The notes: generated by a model not told the origin, from the sequence alone. A stretch of 64,000 bases of DNA from Caulobacter sp. FWC26 (GCF_002742645.2 NZ_CP033875.1:3822001-3886000); one strand, 5' to 3'; positions 39,532 through 49,716 are shown, counted from the stretch's first letter. A program made the numbers and translations.

Positions 39532-40749
39532 TCAGGTCACGGATTCTTGGTCGAAAAGGCCAATGGCGGCCTTGAACCGATCCAGAACCAGGGCGCGCGC
39601 GCCGGCTCCTCCTTCGACCGCACGCTCGGGGACGTCAAGCGCGAGGGACCCCGTATCCGCCCCGTCTCGCTCCAGCAGCAGGGGCAAGGACGGCCGGGCC
39701 GCCGCCGGGATCTCGGAGAGTCGCGCGCGCTGCCCGGCGGTCAGGGTCGACGCCCGCCCCTTCAGCGGCGCCACCGTCACCGGGACATCGCCGGCCGTGA
39801 TCTCCCAGCGGCCGTCCCACACGCCGGTCTCGCGGGGCGCCAGATCCAGCCGCGCAAGACCGCCGCGCGCGATCTCGCCGGCGTCGCGGCAGATCAGAAG
39901 CTCCGCTGTCGCTTCGATACGCGCGCCTGCAAGGGTCGCGGTGAAGCGCTCGCCCGAGCGCAATCGCTCGACCAGCCGCGTCAGGCGCTCCCCCCTCGGC
40001 GGACGCTCGGTTCCGCCGGCGCAGAGCAAGGCCGCCGCCAGGTGGATCGGCGCTGCTTCGCGGGTCAGCCGGATCGCGCCGGCGGCGTCGACGGTGACGC
40101 GCGGCGGCGGAACGGGCTCGCTATCGACCGGTGACGGCGCGCCGGTCCCCCGCGCGCGGGCGCGAGCGCGGGCATAGCGCGGGTCCAGATTGGCGGGATC
40201 GTCCAGCCAGGTATCGCCCTCGGCCGCCAGGCGCTCTCGAATGTCCGTGCGCGTGAGGGACAGCAGCGGACGAAGCACCATCACGCCGCGCCCCTCGGGC
40301 CACACGGGCGACGGCGCCCATTCCCGAGGATTGGAGACCGATGAGCCCTCCGCGCGCATCGCCACGCCTTCGGCCAGATCGCTGGCGGTGTGGCCCAAGA
40401 GCAGGACACGGGCGCCGGCCTCCCGGGCGGCGGTCGCCAACAGCGCGTGGCGGGCGCGCCGGGCGGCGGCCGGCAGCCCCGTCGTCGGCTTCGCGCCGGT
40501 CCAGGCCAGGGCCTTCGCCCTGGCGCCCAAGGCCTCAGCCTTGGCGACGGCCTCGGCCGTCCAGCGGGCGCTGTCGGGGTGCAACTGGTGATCGACGACG
40601 AGCGCCAGGACAGGCCGGCCCTGCGCCCAGTTCAGCACCGCCTTCAGCAGGAACAGGGAGTCGCCGCCGCCGGAAAAGCCAACGGCCAGCGGCGCGGTCG
40701 ACGCCCTATCCAGGCGGCGGTCGAGGACCTCAACAATCCCCTCTCGCAT
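39532..40749 (-). CDS. tilS: tRNA(Ile)-lysidine synthetase
   Basis: It converts C34 of tRNA-Ile(CAU) to lysidine so that AUA is read as isoleucine. The 405-residue protein has the PP-loop ATP motif SGGGDS at residues 26-31, followed by [19 protein letters not shown] and [16 protein letters not shown] (the HTxxD-type motif). The long frame starting at 41025 reads through cpoB out of frame, so ATG 40749 ([14 protein letters not shown]) is used. The gene sits between cpoB and ftsH. Confidence 0.92.
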   Translation of the reverse strand: MREGIVEVLDRRLDRASTAPLAVGFSGGGDSLFLLKAVLNWAQGRPVLALVVDHQLHPDSARWTAEAVAKAEALGARAKALAWTGAKPTTGLPAAARRARHALLATAAREAGARVLLLGHTASDLAEGVAMRAEGSSVSNPREWAPSPVWPEGRGVMVLRPLLSLTRTDIRERLAAEGDTWLDDPANLDPRYARARARARGTGAPSPVDSEPVPPPRVTVDAAGAIRLTREAAPIHLAAALLCAGGTERPPRGERLTRLVERLRSGERFTATLAGARIEATAELLICRDAGEIARGGLARLDLAPRETGVWDGRWEITAGDVPVTVAPLKGRASTLTAGQRARLSEIPAAARPSLPLLLERDGADTGSLALDVPERAVEGGAGARALVLDRFKAAIGLFDQESVT

Positions 40750-40769
40750 CGAGAGAGGGGTTCGGGTCT

Positions 40770-41624
40770 CTAGGAACACTTGGCCGCGACGCGGGTGGAC
40801 GTCGCCCGCGCGTTCACCTGGGCCGGGGCCTTGGGATAGCGCTTGGACAGCTCGTCCAGGGTGCGACACGCCTCGGCCGTCTTCTTCAGCGCCACCATCG
40901 AGCGGGCGAGCTTGAGCGTCGCGTCCGGCGCCCAGCTGGTCTGGGGCCAACCCCGGATCGCGCCGATATAGTTGCCGGCGGCGTCGGTGTAGGCCTCGCG
41001 CACGAACTGCGTCTCGCCCAGCCAATAGCGGGCTTCCGGCGCCTTGGCGCTGTCTGGATAGTTGTTCACATAGGCCGCGAAAGCCTGTTCGGCGTTGGCG
41101 TAGTCGCCCGCCAGCAGCAGATCCTTGGCCTGCTTGAAGGCCACGGCCGGGTCAGCCGGGGGCGCGGGAGGCGGCGGGAGGTCGCCCGCGCCGGCGCTCG
41201 ACGCCTGGACGGTCGAGGCGGCCTGCAGGTCGGCCAGGGTGCGTTCGACCGCCGCCAGACGCTGCTCCAGCGAGTCCGCCCGCGCCTTTTGATCGGCGGC
41301 GGTGCGCTGGGCCTTGGTCAGTTCGAAGGTCACGGCCTCGTTCTGGCCGTTCAGACGGGTGAGCGTCTGTTCCAGATCGGAGACGCGATCATTCAGCGCC
41401 GCGATCTGCGCGTCGGTCTCGGCCGGCTGCACGACGACGGGCTTTCCGGTGTCGCGCCCCTGGAACACGATCGCGCGCAGTTCGCGCACGACCTTTTCCA
41501 TCCGCTCCACGCGCTTGGCCGAGCGGTCGTCCAGCGGGTCGGCGGGCGGCAGCGGGGTCTGGGCCGCCGCGACGGCGGCGGTGGAGGCGAACAGGACGGC
41601 GAGCAGGGCGGATTTCAGCGTCAT
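40770..41624 (-). CDS. cpoB: Tol-Pal system periplasmic coordinator CpoB (YbgF)
   Basis: CpoB links peptidoglycan synthesis to Tol-Pal-driven outer-membrane constriction. The 284-residue protein has a signal peptide (residues 1-22, ending AVAAAQT) and a long coiled coil (about 70-130, ETDAQIAALNDRVSDLEQTL). After a Pro-rich linker come C-terminal TPR repeats (AFKQAKDLLLAGDYANAEQAF, ARYWLGETQF). It is the last gene of the Tol-Pal series, separated from pal by a terminator-like hairpin. Confidence 0.92.
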   Translation of the reverse strand: MTLKSALLAVLFASTAAVAAAQTPLPPADPLDDRSAKRVERMEKVVRELRAIVFQGRDTGKPVVVQPAETDAQIAALNDRVSDLEQTLTRLNGQNEAVTFELTKAQRTAADQKARADSLEQRLAAVERTLADLQAASTVQASSAGAGDLPPPPAPPADPAVAFKQAKDLLLAGDYANAEQAFAAYVNNYPDSAKAPEARYWLGETQFVREAYTDAAGNYIGAIRGWPQTSWAPDATLKLARSMVALKKTAEACRTLDELSKRYPKAPAQVNARATSTRVAAKCS

Positions 41625-41658
41625 GGCCGTGATTTACCGATAGAGCCGAGACAAAACT

Positions 41659-41688
41659 AGGGCGGCTTCCCGTTTGAGAAGCCGCCCT
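41659..41688 (-). terminator. Terminator after pal
   Basis: AGGGCGGCTTC pairs with GAGAAGCCGCCCT (41659-41688). On the minus strand it is followed by CTAGTTTTGT, giving a T-rich tail 14 bases after the pal stop. It probably reduces readthrough into cpoB. Confidence 0.75.
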
Positions 41689-41701
41689 GTCTGAATGCGT
41701 C

Positions 41702-42250
41702 TTAGCGAGCGCCGTCCGTGATGGCCGTGCGGCCGTTCCGGTTCTTGGCCCAGGCCTCTTCGCTCGAACCCGGATCGATCGGACGTTCCTTGCCGAACGA
41801 GATGGTCTCGATCCGCGCGCCCGAAACGCCCTGGGCGATCAGGAAGTCACGCACGGCGTTGGCGCGGCGAGCGCCGAGCGCCAGGTTGTACTCGCGCGTG
41901 CCGCGTTCGTCGGCGTTGCCTTCGATGCGGACGCGAACGCCCGGATAGCGGTTCAGCCACTGGGCCTGACCGGCCAGAACCGGCTGGGCGTCGGCGCGGA
42001 TCACGTACTCGTCGGTGTCGAAATAGACCCGGTCGCCGATATTGACGACGAAGTCCTGCACCGAGCCCGGCAGAATGCCGCTGGTCACCGGCGGCTGGGC
42101 CGGCGGCGTGTAGGGGGTCGGCTGCGTGGGCTGCGGCTGCGCCGGCGGGGTGACGGGCTGGGGCTTCGGACGCGAAGCGCAGGCGGCGAGCGAGGCGGCG
42201 GCCAAGCCGACGAGCGCCAGTCTAACGGCGCGCTGGGTGTCGAAGCTCAT
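41702..42250 (-). CDS. pal: Peptidoglycan-associated lipoprotein Pal
   Basis: Outer-membrane lipoprotein that anchors the envelope to peptidoglycan and is recruited to the septum by TolA-TolB. The 182-residue protein has a lipobox LAAC after a hydrophobic signal, then a long Pro/Gln/Thr linker. The OmpA-like domain shows VYFDTDEYVIRADAQPVL and the diaminopimelate-binding signature NADERGTREYNLALGARRAN. ATG 42250 is chosen, because the 17-residue extension to 42301 does not resemble a signal peptide start. It has its own 211-bp upstream gap. Confidence 0.96.
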   Translation of the reverse strand: MSFDTQRAVRLALVGLAAASLAACASRPKPQPVTPPAQPQPTQPTPYTPPAQPPVTSGILPGSVQDFVVNIGDRVYFDTDEYVIRADAQPVLAGQAQWLNRYPGVRVRIEGNADERGTREYNLALGARRANAVRDFLIAQGVSGARIETISFGKERPIDPGSSEEAWAKNRNGRTAITDGAR

Positions 42251-42410
42251 CCAGTTTCTCCTCAAGTCTACGAATTCTGGACCTGATCCATACCCGCGCA
42301 ACGCTTGGATTGGACCCTCTAAATGTCTGACTAAGCCTCACAATGATGTCAGATGCGCGTCAGACGATGCAGATTCACTTACAAAGGGAAATAAGCGCCG
42401 CCGCGACCAT

Positions 42411-42442
42411 CCTCAACCGGGAACGCACGGCTCCGGTTGAGG
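42411..42442. repeat. 10-bp perfect hairpin between tolB and pal
   Basis: CCTCAACCGG at 42411-42420 pairs with CCGGTTGAGG at 42433-42442 around a 12-base loop, 20 bases after the tolB stop. There is no T-run on the minus strand, so it is more likely an RNA-stability or partial-attenuation element than a full terminator. The remaining gap to pal (42251-42410) probably contains a pal promoter. Confidence 0.6.
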
Positions 42443-42461
42443 TTGCGCGAGCGCTTGGCGT

Positions 42462-43778
42462 CTAGTCCAGAAGCGGCGACCAGGCCGGGTCGGACGCGGA
42501 ACCGCCATAAGCGGCCGGACGGAGAATCCGGCCGGTGATGTCGACCGTCCAAAGCCTCGGGTTGCCGCTGGCGCCTTCCCGGAAGAACATCAGCACCCGG
42601 CCGTTGGGCGCCCAGGTGGGACCTTCGTCCAGATAGCTGGTGGTCAGCAGGCGCTCGTCGCCGCCGTCCGTCCGCATCACCCCGATGTGGAACTCGCCGC
42701 CCGTCTGCTTGGTGAAAGCGATGAAGTCGCCGCGCGGGCTCCACACGGGCGTCGTGTAACGCCCCCCGCCATAGGAGATGCGTCGAACGCCCGAGCCGTC
42801 GGTGTTCATCACATAGATCTGCGCCTGACCGCCGCGGTCGGAATTGAACACGATCTTGGTCCCGTCGGGCGAGAACGACGGCGAGGTGTCGATCGCCGGG
42901 TCGGTCGTGATGCGGGTGGTGACGCGCGACCGCAGGTCCATCACGTAGATGTCGCTATTGCCGTTCTTCTCGACCGAGAAGGCGACCTTGCTGCCGTCCG
43001 GCGAGAAGCGCGGCGCGAACACCATGCCCGGGAACTTGCCGACCGTTTCCTGACGGCTGGTCTCCAGGTTCAGCAGATAGATCGACGACCCCGTCGGCCG
43101 CAGGGCCATGTAGGTCAGCTCCTGGCTGGTCGACGAAAAGCGCGGCGTCATGACGATGTAGGAGCCGTCGGTCAGGTACTGCGGGTTGGCGCCGTCCTGG
43201 TCCATGATCGCCAGACGCTTGACGCGGTTCAGCTTGGGACCGCTCTCGGCGACGAAGGCGACGCGGGTGTCGAAATAGCCCTTCTCGCCCGTCAGACGCT
43301 CATAGACGGCGTCGCTGATCTTGTGCGCCACCCGGCGCCAGTTGTCGGGCGTGGAGGAGAACTGCAGGCCCAGCAGCTGCTGCTGGCTGAACACGTCCCA
43401 CAGCCGGAAGTCCACGCGCAGGCCGCCGTCGGCGCCGACCGTGACCTGGCCGTTGATCAGCGCCTGGGCGCCGGTGGCCTGCCAGTCGGGGAAGCGCGGC
43501 TGCACATTGACGTCCGACAGCTTGTCCGCGACGCCGCTGACGTTGAGCGGCTGGAACAGGCCCGAGCGCTCGAGATTGCCGGTGATGACCTGGGCGATCT
43601 CGGCGCCGCGCGGCGATCCGGAGAAGGCGGGCACGGCGATCGGCAGCGGCTTGACCGCGCCCGCGTTGATGTCGACCTCGATCTGCGCGGCGGCCGGCGT
43701 GACGAGCGCCGCGCCGCTCAGCAGGGCGGCGACCATCAGCATCAGGGCCCTAAGTCTCTTCAAGGCTCTTGGGCGCAT
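42462..43778 (-). CDS. tolB: Tol-Pal periplasmic protein TolB
   Basis: Beta-propeller protein that shuttles between Pal and TolA. It is 438 residues from ATG 43776-43778, with a signal peptide ending TPAAAQ. An N-terminal alpha/beta domain (about 30-165) is followed by a six-bladed propeller with repeats such as [42 protein letters not shown] and [16 protein letters not shown]. The frame extends upstream through tolA but without family similarity. It lies 29 bp after tolA. Confidence 0.96.
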   Translation of the reverse strand: MRPRALKRLRALMLMVAALLSGAALVTPAAAQIEVDINAGAVKPLPIAVPAFSGSPRGAEIAQVITGNLERSGLFQPLNVSGVADKLSDVNVQPRFPDWQATGAQALINGQVTVGADGGLRVDFRLWDVFSQQQLLGLQFSSTPDNWRRVAHKISDAVYERLTGEKGYFDTRVAFVAESGPKLNRVKRLAIMDQDGANPQYLTDGSYIVMTPRFSSTSQELTYMALRPTGSSIYLLNLETSRQETVGKFPGMVFAPRFSPDGSKVAFSVEKNGNSDIYVMDLRSRVTTRITTDPAIDTSPSFSPDGTKIVFNSDRGGQAQIYVMNTDGSGVRRISYGGGRYTTPVWSPRGDFIAFTKQTGGEFHIGVMRTDGGDERLLTTSYLDEGPTWAPNGRVLMFFREGASGNPRLWTVDITGRILRPAAYGGSASDPAWSPLLD

Positions 43779-43807
43779 CAGGGTCTCCTTGTCCGTCTTT
43801 CCAAACC

Positions 43808-44620
43808 TCAACGCGAACAGGCCTGTTTTGCGTTGAAGTTGAGGGCGATTTTCTGACCGTACAGGTCGGATGGCAGATAGGCGAACGGCGAGGCCGCGAA
43901 CAGCGCGCGAATGGCGCGGTCCGAGGCGGCCTTGACCACCGGATCCGGCGAAGACGTCCCGGGCGACTCCGGCTGACCGACCACCCGGCCGCCGGGGCCG
44001 ATGACGAACACGACCCGGACGTTGACGTTGGCCCCGCCCTCGACCTCGCAATTGGGGTTCCAGCGATCCTGCACCTCGCCCTGAAGGCGTCCGAGCGCCG
44101 CGGCCGAAAGCCCGGTGGCCGCGCCCATGGCCGGGCGCGCCGACACCGAGGTTTCCGCCCGCGCCGGGCCCTTGGCCGCATTGGCGGTGGGCTTGCCGGT
44201 CGCCTTCTTGGTCTTGGCGATCGAAGCCTCGAGGGAAGCGAAGAAGTCGTTATCGGTCTTCTTCTGCGGCGTCGGCTTGGCCGGTGTCGGCGTCGGCGAG
44301 GGCTTGGGCGTCGGGGTCGGCTTGGGCGGCGGCGCCGGGGCGGGAGTCGGCGTGGGCGCCGGCGTCGGCGCGGGTGGCTGCGGCGTCGCCTCGGGTGTCG
44401 GCTCCGGGGTCTGGGCCGTCTGCTCCTCCAGCGCCTCTTCCGCAGGGCGCACATTGGTCGGACCGTTGGTGACGATCGTGACCGGCACCGACTCGCCGAT
44501 GGTGATGGGCTCGGACTGCTTCCAAGGCAGGCCAAACGCGATCAGAGCCGCCACGGCTCCGTGCAGCGCGATCGAACCCAGCAGGCCCGGAGACAGAGTC
44601 TGTTCGCGGCGGGCGCTCAT
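43808..44620 (-). CDS. tolA: Tol-Pal inner-membrane protein TolA
   Basis: TolA spans the periplasm and transmits TolQR motion to TolB-Pal. It has 270 residues: a short N-terminal membrane helix ([21 protein letters not shown]), a long low-complexity domain II rich in Pro, Thr, Glu and Lys (about 60-150), and a globular C-terminal domain III ([21 protein letters not shown] onwards) ending in Cys. It lies 7 bp after tolR. The Pro-rich rather than Ala-rich domain II is common in alphaproteobacteria. Confidence 0.92.
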   Translation of the reverse strand: MSARREQTLSPGLLGSIALHGAVAALIAFGLPWKQSEPITIGESVPVTIVTNGPTNVRPAEEALEEQTAQTPEPTPEATPQPPAPTPAPTPTPAPAPPPKPTPTPKPSPTPTPAKPTPQKKTDNDFFASLEASIAKTKKATGKPTANAAKGPARAETSVSARPAMGAATGLSAAALGRLQGEVQDRWNPNCEVEGGANVNVRVVFVIGPGGRVVGQPESPGTSSPDPVVKAASDRAIRALFAASPFAYLPSDLYGQKIALNFNAKQACSR

Positions 44621-44627
44621 GCCGCTC

Positions 44628-45146
44628 CTACTGCGCGGGCCGCAGGTCGGCCGCGCCTTCCGGCTGCGCGTCGCGCGGGGCCGCCCCCGTCGAGGGGCCG
44701 CCGGTCTCGGTGATCAGGTTGATCTTGTTGAAGCCGGCGTTCGACAGGCCCGCCATCACCTGGGCGACCACGGCGTAGGTCGCGCCGCCGTCGGCCCGCA
44801 CGAAGATCGGCTTGTCATAGCCGTCGCCCGCGATGGCGCTGATGCGGGGGGCGAGGTTCTCGAACGGAATCTGCGTCTCACCGACGAAGATCTGGCCGTC
44901 CTTGCGGATCGACACGGTGATCGGCTCTTCCTGGTTCTGCAGGGCGGCGGCCTCGGTCTTGGGCAGCTCCAGCGGCACGCCGGCGGTCAGCAGCGGCGCG
45001 CTGATCATGAAGATGATCAACAGCACCAGCATCACGTCCACCAGCGGCGTGACGTTGATCTCGGACAGCGCCCCGCGCGAGCGGCGACCGCGACGACGGC
45101 CTCGGCGCCCGCCCGTGGCGAACGCGTCGTTGGAGGACATCGCCAT
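44628..45146 (-). CDS. tolR: Tol-Pal proton-channel subunit TolR (ExbD/TolR family)
   Basis: 172 residues. A basic N-terminus ([12 protein letters not shown]) is followed by the single membrane helix with the proton-carrying Asp37 in [18 protein letters not shown] periplasmic domain (about 60-145, with [12 protein letters not shown] and [20 protein letters not shown]) follows. The C-terminal ~25 residues extend beyond the usual length and look disordered. It starts two bases after the tolQ stop; an internal ATG two codons later is also possible. Confidence 0.95.
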   Translation of the reverse strand: MAMSSNDAFATGGRRGRRRGRRSRGALSEINVTPLVDVMLVLLIIFMISAPLLTAGVPLELPKTEAAALQNQEEPITVSIRKDGQIFVGETQIPFENLAPRISAIAGDGYDKPIFVRADGGATYAVVAQVMAGLSNAGFNKINLITETGGPSTGAAPRDAQPEGAADLRPAQ

Positions 45147-45148
45147 CG

Positions 45149-45847
<699 letters not shown>

Positions 45848-45961
45848 TCGGGATAGGCTCCGTTGGGTCGTCTGATCAGGACTGGAGAGCGCCGTATGGC
45901 ATGAAGCGGCGCTGGGGTGAAACTATGACAATCGCCGGGCGATCCCGAAAATCGACTTCGC

Positions 45962-46405
45962 TCAGCTCTGCGTCGGCGTCAGCCATGGGGAAAGCTTGGC
46001 CAGCATCTCAGGCGTCGGCCTGCGCGGGCGCCCCGAGAGGCTGATGCACACCGCCACGCCCTTGGCTTCCAGCACCACATCCTGGCCGCGCGTGATCCTC
46101 TGGGTCACGAACAGCCGCGCGCCCTCGACGCGGTCATAGGTGGTGCGCACCAGCAGGGCGTCGTCGATCCGCGCCGAGCGCTTGAAGTCCAGCTCCATGC
46201 GGATGATCGCAAAGGCGGTGTCCTGCTGCGCCAGTTCGGTGTGCGAAATGCCGGCCAGCCGGAAAAAGTCGCTCCGCCCCCGCTCCAGATAGCGCAGATA
46301 GTTGGCGTGGTAGACGATCCCCGAAAAATCAGTGTCCTCGTAGTAGATGCGCACAGGCAGCTGGTGCTCGCGCCCCTCGAAGGCGCCGGCGGTGGGCTCG
46401 GTCAT
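45962..46405 (-). CDS. ybgC: YbgC-type acyl-CoA thioesterase of the tol-pal cluster
   Basis: 147-residue hotdog-fold thioesterase. The active-site motif is YYEDTDFSGIVYHANYLRYLERGRSDF, with catalytic Asp. QDTAFAIIRMELDFKRSARIDDAL matches the 4HBT family. YbgC genes travel with tol-pal in proteobacteria and are linked to phospholipid metabolism. Its ATG overlaps the stop of the upstream SEDS-like gene by four bases (46402-46405), so the two are coupled. Confidence 0.95.
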   Translation of the reverse strand: MTEPTAGAFEGREHQLPVRIYYEDTDFSGIVYHANYLRYLERGRSDFFRLAGISHTELAQQDTAFAIIRMELDFKRSARIDDALLVRTTYDRVEGARLFVTQRITRGQDVVLEAKGVAVCISLSGRPRRPTPEMLAKLSPWLTPTQS

Positions 46406-47253
46406 GACGCGGGCGGGTCCTGGTTGACGGGGCCACCGAGCACCAGACCCAGGGACAGGCCCCAGGCCAGGATCGGCGCAGCGCCATACCCTAGAACGGG
46501 CGCGGGATAGTTTCCAAACAGGTTCCCGGCGATCCAGCCGGCCCAGAGGGCGGCCAGGGCCAGGGCTTCGGCGCGACGCTCGGGCCGCGCGCGGGCCACC
46601 AGCAGGAACGGCGCGGGCAGCGCGATCATCAGCACGCCGGCCAGGGCGCCCAGCACCGGATGGGCGGCGAACGTCTGGTCCAGAAGACCCTCGACATAGG
46701 GCACAGCCGGCAAGGTGTCAGGTTCGACCCAGGCGCCGTAGGCCAGGAGCGCGGCGATGGCCACGCAGGCCCACGGCGTCAGCTGGCGCGGGCGCTCGAC
46801 GAGCGTCGCAGCCGCCAGCGCCAGGGCGAAGGCCAGGGATGAGGCCGCGTCGTGCTGGTACAGCAACAGCAAGGCGACCAAGGCCGCGATCGGCGCCACA
46901 CGACGGTCGCCAAAGCCCTTGGCATAGGCGAAGGCCGCAAACGGCAGGACGATCGACGCGGTGTGCAGCTGGAGCGGGCCCAAGGCCACCCAGCGCTTGG
47001 CGCCCTCCAGCGAGACGCCGTTCATCAGGGTCAGAACCAGGGCCAGGCCGCAGGCGGCTGTCAGCACCCAGAGCCGCCAGTTCGCCCGCCGCCAGAAGCG
47101 TCCGACCAGCAGGGCCACGCCCACGGCGAGCACGGCGGCGAGCCCCTGGACGATCAGGGCGTTGCGCGGCGCGCCGGCGACGTTGATCGCGGCCAGGGAA
47201 ACGGCGAGGCTCGCAGCGGCGAGGCCGGCGGTGAACAGACGGATCGCGCGCAC
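46402..47253 (-). CDS. Short SEDS-like (FtsW/RodA-related) polytopic membrane protein
   Basis: 283 residues with about nine membrane segments. Several positions echo the SEDS glycosyltransferase family. GAKRWVALGPL (84-94) resembles the FtsW/RodA GARRW-x-LGP motif. QHDAASSLAF (133-142) resembles QPDLGTA. LLDQTFAAH-x4-LGAL (190-203) lines up with the catalytic-Asp region TDFIFA-x-x-x-E-x-G-x-x-GA, placing Asp192 at that site. GNYPAPVLGYGAAPIL (247-262) resembles the SYGGSS region. It is about 100 residues shorter than FtsW, mainly in the extracellular loop before the Asp. It sits between ruvB (5 bp upstream) and ybgC. The function is unknown. Confidence 0.65.
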   Translation of the reverse strand: MRAIRLFTAGLAAASLAVSLAAINVAGAPRNALIVQGLAAVLAVGVALLVGRFWRRANWRLWVLTAACGLALVLTLMNGVSLEGAKRWVALGPLQLHTASIVLPFAAFAYAKGFGDRRVAPIAALVALLLLYQHDAASSLAFALALAAATLVERPRQLTPWACVAIAALLAYGAWVEPDTLPAVPYVEGLLDQTFAAHPVLGALAGVLMIALPAPFLLVARARPERRAEALALAALWAGWIAGNLFGNYPAPVLGYGAAPILAWGLSLGLVLGGPVNQDPPAS

Positions 47254-47257
47254 GCTG

Positions 47258-48292
47258 TCAGCCCTCGTCGAACAGGCCGGCCTGCCCGGGCGGGGCGGCG
47301 GGCGGGGTCAGGCCCAGATGCAGATAGGCCTTGCCGCAGGCCATCCGGCCGCGCGGCGTCCGCTGGATGAAACCCTGCTGCATCAGATAGGGCTCGATCA
47401 CGTCCTCGACCGCATCGCGGGCCTCGGCGATGGCGTAGGCGATGGTCTCCACGCCCACCGGTCCGCCGCCGTAGTTTTCGATCATGGCGCGGAGGTAGCG
47501 GCGGTCCAGACTGTCGAGGCCGCTTTCGTCGACCTCCAGCCGCGCCAGGGCCATGGCGGCGGCCTTGCGGTCGATGTTGGTCGCGCCGTCGGCCGTGGCG
47601 AAGTCGCGGACCCGGCGCAGCAGGCGACCGGCGACACGCGGCGTTCCCCGCGCCCGCTTGGCGATCTCATCGGCGCCGTCGTCGGTCAGCGGCGCGCCCA
47701 TCTTGCGGGCGGCGTGCTGCAGCACATGGCGCAGCTCGGCCGGGGTGTAGAACTCCAGCCGGATCGGAATGCCGAAGCGGTCGCGCAGCGGCGTGGCCAG
47801 CATCCCCGCCCGCGTCGTGGCCGCCACGAGGGTGAACGGCGCCAGGTCGATACGGATCGACCGCGCCGAGGGGCCCTCGCCGATCACCAGGTCCAGCACA
47901 TGGTCCTCCATGGCCGGATAGAGGATCTCCTCGACGTTCGACGACAGGCGATGGATCTCGTCGATGAACAGGACGTCGTTGGCTTCGAGATTGGTCAGGA
48001 TCGCCGCCAGGTCGCCCGGCTTGTTCAGCACAGGCCCGGAGGTGGCGCGGAAATTCACGCCCAGCTCGCGCGCGACGATCTGGGCCAGGGTGGTCTTGCC
48101 CAGGCCCGGCGGGCCAAACAGCAGCACATGGTCCAGGGCCTCGCCCCGGCCCTTGGCGGCCTCGATGAAGACGCGGAGATTGCCCTTGGCCTGCTCCTGA
48201 CCGACGAACTCGGCCAGGGTCTGGGGACGCAGGGCGCGGTCGGCGGGCGCGAGGTCGCCGTGCTGGGGCTCGCCGGAGATGACGCGGGTCAC
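47258..48292 (-). CDS. ruvB: Holliday junction branch-migration ATPase RuvB
   Basis: Hexameric motor that with RuvA moves Holliday junctions. The 344-residue AAA+ protein has Walker [13 protein letters not shown], Walker [10 protein letters not shown] and sensor region [20 protein letters not shown]. The C-terminal winged helix has [14 protein letters not shown] and [11 protein letters not shown]. It is separated from ruvA by about 160 bp containing a repeat, and the SEDS-like gene starts five bases after its stop. Confidence 0.97.
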   Translation of the reverse strand: MTRVISGEPQHGDLAPADRALRPQTLAEFVGQEQAKGNLRVFIEAAKGRGEALDHVLLFGPPGLGKTTLAQIVARELGVNFRATSGPVLNKPGDLAAILTNLEANDVLFIDEIHRLSSNVEEILYPAMEDHVLDLVIGEGPSARSIRIDLAPFTLVAATTRAGMLATPLRDRFGIPIRLEFYTPAELRHVLQHAARKMGAPLTDDGADEIAKRARGTPRVAGRLLRRVRDFATADGATNIDRKAAAMALARLEVDESGLDSLDRRYLRAMIENYGGGPVGVETIAYAIAEARDAVEDVIEPYLMQQGFIQRTPRGRMACGKAYLHLGLTPPAAPPGQAGLFDEG

Positions 48293-48299
48293 TTGCCCC

Positions 48300-48440
48300 C
48301 TCCGCGCGGAGCCTGTCCTCGGGCGCGCGCTACGCGCGACCCGGGGGCGCTCCTCCCCCGGAGGGGGAAGAAGGCGCGCGTTTCCTTCCGCCCGCCTTCG
48401 GGGGCGGACGACCTGCGAAGCAGGTCAGGTGGGGGGAGCT
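48300..48440. repeat. Intergenic GC-rich inverted repeat between ruvA and ruvB
   Basis: Nested hairpins are visible: CCCGGGTCGCGCGTAGCGCG-type arms, CTCCCCCGGAGGGGG, and flanking complementary pieces (CCCCCTCCGCG on the left, GGTGGGGGGAGC on the right). It is unusual as an insertion inside the ruvCAB series. Confidence 0.7.
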
Positions 48441-48452
48441 GCTGAGCTAAAA

Positions 48453-49073
48453 TCATCGACCCAACTCCTTCAGACCCGCCTTGATCAGCGCCTGAACGGT
48501 CGCGTCGTCGCCCAGCCCGGCGGCCGCAGCCTCGACCACCCGACGGGCGTTCACCTCAGTGACACCAAGGCCCATAAGGGCCGCGACGGCGTCACCAGTC
48601 GGCGCGGGCTTGGCGGGACCAGACGGCGCCGACGACGCGCTAGGCGCGGTCATCAGCACCGGGCCGTCGGTGATCGGCTTGTCCTTCAGCTCGGTGACGA
48701 TGCGCAGGGCCAGCTTGGGCCCAACGCCGTTGGCGCGGCCGACGGCGGCCTTGTCCTCGCGCGCCACGGCGCTGGCCAGTTCGGCCGGCGACAGCACGTC
48801 CAGCACCGCCATGGCGGCCTTGGGTCCCACGCCCTGGATCGCCTGCAGCAGCACGAAGGCGCGGCGGTCTTCGCGGGTGAGAAACCCGTAGAGCCTTAAG
48901 CCCGCGCTCTCGCTCCACTGGCTTTCGATATGCAGCAAGGTCTCCTCGCCCAGGGCCGGCAGACGCTGGAGCGTGCGATGGCCGCAGCGGACCAGATAGC
49001 CGACGCCCATGACGTCGATCAGGGCCTCTTCCTCGCCGACCTCGGCGACGGCGCCGCGCAAACGCCCGATCAT
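48453..49073 (-). CDS. ruvA: Holliday junction DNA helicase RuvA
   Basis: Tetrameric junction-binding protein. It is 206 residues from ATG 49073 ([21 protein letters not shown]). An OB domain comes first, then two helix-hairpin-helix motifs ([21 protein letters not shown] and [21 protein letters not shown]). A flexible Ala/Pro linker leads to the C-terminal domain III that contacts RuvB ([20 protein letters not shown]). It overlaps ruvC by four bases. The longer frame to 49139 runs into ruvC and is rejected. Confidence 0.97.
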   Translation of the reverse strand: MIGRLRGAVAEVGEEEALIDVMGVGYLVRCGHRTLQRLPALGEETLLHIESQWSESAGLRLYGFLTREDRRAFVLLQAIQGVGPKAAMAVLDVLSPAELASAVAREDKAAVGRANGVGPKLALRIVTELKDKPITDGPVLMTAPSASSAPSGPAKPAPTGDAVAALMGLGVTEVNARRVVEAAAAGLGDDATVQALIKAGLKELGR

Positions 49074-49579
49074 GCGACTCTCCGGTTGGCGACGCGCAGG
49101 TTGGCGTGGGTGATGGCGACGGCCAGCGCGTCGGCGCAATCGGCCGTCGTCTTGCCCGCCGTCGGCAGCAGACGCGCGATCATGAAGCCGATCTGGGTCT
49201 TGTCGGCCGCGCCGGTCCCGACCACCGCCTTCTTGACCAGACGCGTCGAATACTCGGCGACCAGCAGCCCCGCGCGAGCCGGCGCGATCAGGGCGGCGGC
49301 GCGGGCGTGGCCCAGCTTCAGGGTCGACTGGGCGTTAGTGTTGAGGAACACTTCCTCGACCGCCGCCTCGTCGGGCCTGTGCTGCTCGATCACGGCGCTG
49401 ATCCCCTCGAACAGATGCAGCAGCCGGTCGGCGAATTCGGCCTTATCGTCCGGCGCGATCACGCCGTGGGCGACGTGGGTCATGCGCGAGCCCTCGACCG
49501 AGAGCACGCCCCAGCCCGTGCGGCGCAAGCCGGGGTCGAGGCCGAGAATTCGAATGGGGGCGCGATTCGTGTTCATCAT
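49070..49579 (-). CDS. ruvC: Holliday junction resolvase RuvC
   Basis: Endonuclease that cuts Holliday junctions. About 169 residues in the RNase H fold. The first acidic residue is in [15 protein letters not shown], the second in [16 protein letters not shown], and the last pair near [19 protein letters not shown]. Two ATGs (49579 and 49576) are possible starts. A GTTC-N7-GTTC box overlaps them, suggesting LexA control of ruvCAB. Confidence 0.95.
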   Translation of the reverse strand: MMNTNRAPIRILGLDPGLRRTGWGVLSVEGSRMTHVAHGVIAPDDKAEFADRLLHLFEGISAVIEQHRPDEAAVEEVFLNTNAQSTLKLGHARAAALIAPARAGLLVAEYSTRLVKKAVVGTGAADKTQIGFMIARLLPTAGKTTADCADALAVAITHANLRVANRRVA

Positions 49580-49585
49580 GTGTTC
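49571..49585. promoter_or_regulatory. LexA (SOS) box over the ruvC start
   Basis: GTTCATCATGTGTTC is an exact match to the alphaproteobacterial LexA operator GTTC-N7-GTTC. It covers the ruvC start codons, so LexA could block transcription start or early elongation of ruvCAB. Confidence 0.7.
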
Positions 49586-49635
49586 TCGCACCATCGCCTG
49601 TTCGCGCCTCCACGAAAAGCCAGTCCTTTGCTAAC

Positions 49636-49651
49636 GCGCGGTTAACCGCGC
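49636..49651. promoter_or_regulatory. Perfect 16-bp palindrome GCGCGGTTAACCGCGC
   Basis: It lies in the divergent promoter region between ruvC and the M20 peptidase gene, about 65 bases before the peptidase RBS. It may be a dimeric-regulator site; the core GGTTAACC also appears, differently spaced, at 19376-19391. Confidence 0.45.
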
Positions 49652-49716
49652 CCCCTTGCGCGCGAGGCCGAGGCAAGCTCTGTTCCATCGAACATGTGTT
49701 TGGGGAGATGATTTCG

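Noticed and set aside
40750..41025. N-terminal extension of tilS
   Set aside because: It lies out of frame inside cpoB; the extension is Arg/Gly-rich and unlike TilS, whose usual start fits ATG 40749.
49582..49607. A second GTTC pair (GTTC-N14-GTTC) upstream of ruvC as another LexA box
   Set aside because: Spacing is wrong for the GTTC-N7-GTTC operator; only the 49571-49585 box fits.
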